Source: Chloroflexota bacterium
GTDB lineage: Bacteria > Chloroflexota > Limnocylindria > Limnocylindrales > Limnocylindraceae
Direction of reading: 5' to 3'
Length of the DNA: 36,361 bases
Assembly (NCBI GenBank): GCA_026389555.1
Contig: JAPLHQ010000073.1
Span: 1 to 36,361 of the forward strand
In this document: positions 34,176-36,361 of the stretch, in pieces
How positions within the stretch are numbered: the stretch's first letter is position 1
Layout: the number at the start of each line of letters is the position of its first letter
Program-made: the position numbers and the translations under genes
Notes under the pieces: model-generated
What the model was told of the DNA's origin: nothing
The model's input: only the letters and a program-made list of their open reading frames with translations
Databases searched by the model: none

Positions 34176-36361
34176 GCGGGGCCGAAACACCCCCAGCTCA
34201 TCAGCGCGCGGGTTCGTCCGCAACGGTGCGTGTTGCCGTTGACCTCCCTGGCGCACAAGGCGAGCGACTCTACGACTACCTCCCGCCAGAGCGCGATGAA
34301 CTTACTGTTGGCGATGGCGTCGTTGTGCCATTCGGCAGCCGGCGCGCCGTTGGCATCGTTGTAGGAGCCCCTGGCGAATACGCGGCGCCAGATGGTTTCC
34401 AGCTCAAGCGCGTTGAGGCGAGACTCGGCGAGAGCGTCCTGATCGGTCCGCTCGGCATGCAGTTGGCACTCCGCGCTGCAGAGCACTGGTGTGCGCCGCC
34501 AGGCCTCACCCTTCGCTCGCTGCTGCCACCAGGACTTCTCGACAAGGTCGAGGCGGTAGTGCGCTTCGTTGGAGTACCGAGTGAGGCTGAGCGTCGCGCC
34601 GGCATCACAGAGGAGTGGTCTCCAGTTGATCGGCTGAGCGGTGCACGCGGCCGTGCTCGCACCGCACTGCTCACGCTGCTGCGAACAGGGGAGCGCGAAG
34701 GACGAATCGAACGAAGATGGCAGTTGAGCGCAGTCAGCGGGCGCGTCATTCAAGAGGCGTACGCGAGTCTTGTTCCGCTGCAGGAGCGATCTGCCGCAGC
34801 GGCGGCGCAGCCTGCGCCGCGTGGTGCTCGTCAACAGGAGATCCTTGCTCGCCTTGAGGCTGCGGCTGCAACAGACGAACCTTTTGTGCGAGCCGCGGAT
34901 CTTCCTGGTGGCCTAAGTGCGGTGCGACGACTTGAAGTACTCGGCCTTGTGAACGTTGAGCTGCGCCGCCGTCAACGGCGCCATGCAGATCGGCGGACGA
35001 GCGACGCTCAGTACGAGGCGGGTACGCCGGCGTGGAGTAGGGGGCAGGAGTCGCTCCTCGCTGCGGACCTTGGCGTGGGTGTGACGCTGCTTGATGGGCC
35101 ACCAGGGTCTGGCAAGAGTCGTGTTGCGGCAGAGATCGTGGCACGCACACTGCGCGCAGGACGATCGGTGCTCTGGCTCGTCCCAGAGACAACACAGGTT
35201 GCGGTAGCCGCTGATGCACTCTTGGCTGCAACCGGGGTTGACGCCGAACTGATCCACGCTGGAGCGAGCCAAGGCGAGCGGCTCGATGCGCACGCGCGAC
35301 TCACACTGCCGGGACCGCACCTTGTTGTCGGTACCCGAACGGCGATCGGTGCGCTGAGCCACGAAGTGGGGCTGATCGTTGTTGATGAGGAGCATGAGTC
35401 CGCGTACAAGTCGGAACGAATGCCACGCATTCATGCGCGTGATGCTGCCCTCATGCTCGGTGAGGCGGCGAAGGCGCCCGTCATCTTGATCAGCGCTACG
35501 CCAGCCATTGAGACGCTCGCGCGTGCTGAACTGCTCTTATGGCGTCACATCACCCTTGAGGGGCGCACGGCCGCGCCGCAGATTGAGGTGGTGGATATGC
35601 GCCGTGAGTTGGAAGAGGGCTGGAAGTCAATGATCAGCCGTCCACTCCTCGCCGCTCTCGAGGGCCTGCGCTGGAGTGATGGGGAGCAGGCGCTCTTGAT
35701 CATCAATCGCCGCGGTCTTGCGTCGGCGCTCCTCTGCAGAGATTGTGGCGCGGCGCAGTCCTGCCCATCGTGCGAGCGACCGCTGGTGCTCCACAGCGCG
35801 GGCTCGCTGCTGCGCTGCCACGGCTGTGGCCTTGTCGCTGAGCCGCTGACGCGTTGCCCTTCCTGTCAGAGTGCGCGGATTCGTGCAATCGGTGGTGGAA
35901 CTGAGCGACTCGAGGCTGACGTGAAGCGACTCCTCCCTGCGGTTTCTGTGGATCGCCTCGATGCAGATGCTGCAGCGGCGATCGGCGCAGGCGATCGCAT
36001 CCTTGACGCCTTCCGTAGTGGCCGCACGCAGCTGCTCATCGGTACGGCACTTGCCGCAAAGGCGCTCGACCTTCCGCGCCTCGCGCTTGTTGGCGTAGTC
36101 TCCGCGGACACTGGACTCCTCCTCCCAGATGAGCGGGCGGCCGAACGTGTCGTCTCGCTCATCGTGCAGGCAACAGGGAGGCTCGGGCGCGGTACAACGG
36201 CGGGGAGTGCCTGGGTACAGAGCTATCGACCGGAGGATCCAGCGATCATCGCGGCGGTTGAACTTGCACGTGGTGGCGCAGTGGATGTGTGGCGACGGCG
36301 AGAGATCCTGCTGCGTCAGAGTGCGGGCGGCGCCCCCTTCTTGCGAACGGCGAAGATCACC
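34172..36361 (+). CDS. priA: Primosomal protein N' (PriA), 3'-truncated by window end, divergent helicase motifs
   Basis: Absent from the ORF track because it runs off the end. Manual translation from GTG 34172: RLYDYLPPERDELTVGDGVVVPFGSRRAVGIVV, LLDGPPGSGKSRVA, VGTRTAIGA, IVVDEEHESAYKSERMPRIHARDAA, SATPAIET, LLIINRRG, CRDCG/CPSC/CHGCG/CPSC zinc cysteines. Confidence 0.9.
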   Translation, partial: MSGAETPPAHQRAGSSATVRVAVDLPGAQGERLYDYLPPERDELTVGDGVVVPFGSRRAVGIVVGAPGEYAAPDGFQLKRVEARLGESVLIGPLGMQLALRAAEHWCAPPGLTLRSLLPPGLLDKVEAVVRFVGVPSEAERRAGITEEWSPVDRLSGARGRARTALLTLLRTGEREGRIERRWQLSAVSGRVIQEAYASLVPLQERSAAAAAQPAPRGARQQEILARLEAAAATDEPFVRAADLPGGLSAVRRLEVLGLVNVELRRRQRRHADRRTSDAQYEAGTPAWSRGQESLLAADLGVGVTLLDGPPGSGKSRVAAEIVARTLRAGRSVLWLVPETTQVAVAADALLAATGVDAELIHAGASQGERLDAHARLTLPGPHLVVGTRTAIGALSHEVGLIVVDEEHESAYKSERMPRIHARDAALMLGEAAKAPVILISATPAIETLARAELLLWRHITLEGRTAAPQIEVVDMRRELEEGWKSMISRPLLAALEGLRWSDGEQALLIINRRGLASALLCRDCGAAQSCPSCERPLVLHSAGSLLRCHGCGLVAEPLTRCPSCQSARIRAIGGGTERLEADVKRLLPAVSVDRLDADAAAAIGAGDRILDAFRSGRTQLLIGTALAAKALDLPRLALVGVVSADTGLLLPDERAAERVVSLIVQATGRLGRGTTAGSAWVQSYRPEDPAIIAAVELARGGAVDVWRRREILLRQSAGGAPFLRTAKIT

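Noticed and set aside
33369-35434. Long minus-strand ORFs (295, 247, 161, 173 aa) opposite rluD, gmk and priA
   Set aside because: The + strand frame encodes GMK and, when read manually, PriA (omitted from the track because it is open to the window end). The antisense frames show no coherent family.
1-36361. CRISPR array, transposon/IS, prophage, toxin-antitoxin or defence island
   Set aside because: No spaced direct repeats, transposase/integrase motifs, Cas, TA or restriction genes were recognisable; the window is contiguous core-genome content.

Overview
This window is mostly a dense, high-GC bacterial housekeeping region. The genes are nearly all on the + strand, with many 4-bp start/stop overlaps. 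In order: 3' end of an ABC-F ATPase, coaE-like, uvrB, uvrA, a small unknown ORF, uvrC, secD, secF, recJ, a membrane-anchored PD40/TolB-like propeller, pyrF, tatA, tatC, rapZ, yvcK, whiA, tpiA, gpmI, secG, an orphan family-5 solute-binding protein, a seven-gene tRNA cluster (Leu-CAG, Leu-GAG, Val-TAC, Phe-GAA, Gly-GCC, Gln-TTG, Cys-GCA), rpsF, ssb, rpsR, a TauE/SafE permease, ilvE, an LCP protein (the only convincing - strand gene), ileS, lspA, an rluD-type pseudouridine synthase, gmk and a 3'-truncated priA. I found no CRISPR array, transposase, phage module or defence/biosynthetic island, and no obvious undescribed multi-gene system. The best leads are: (1) an exact 56-bp tandem duplication that copies the 3' half of tRNA-Phe, starting at the first anticodon base; (2) a recurring (T/C)GCTAnnnT-like -10 motif, with several starts 6-7 nt downstream of a -10, suggesting leaderless mRNAs; (3) an IleRS with replaced HIGH and KMSKS motifs; (4) a structured rpsF leader that may be a ribosomal-protein autoregulatory element; (5) an unknown 115-aa ORF inside a contiguous uvrB-uvrA-uvrC block; (6) an LCP protein with an extra multi-TM N-terminus. 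The gene set (WhiA/YvcK/RapZ, LCP, this IleRS type) fits a Terrabacteria lineage, possibly Chloroflexota or Actinomycetota, but I cannot place it from sequence reading alone.
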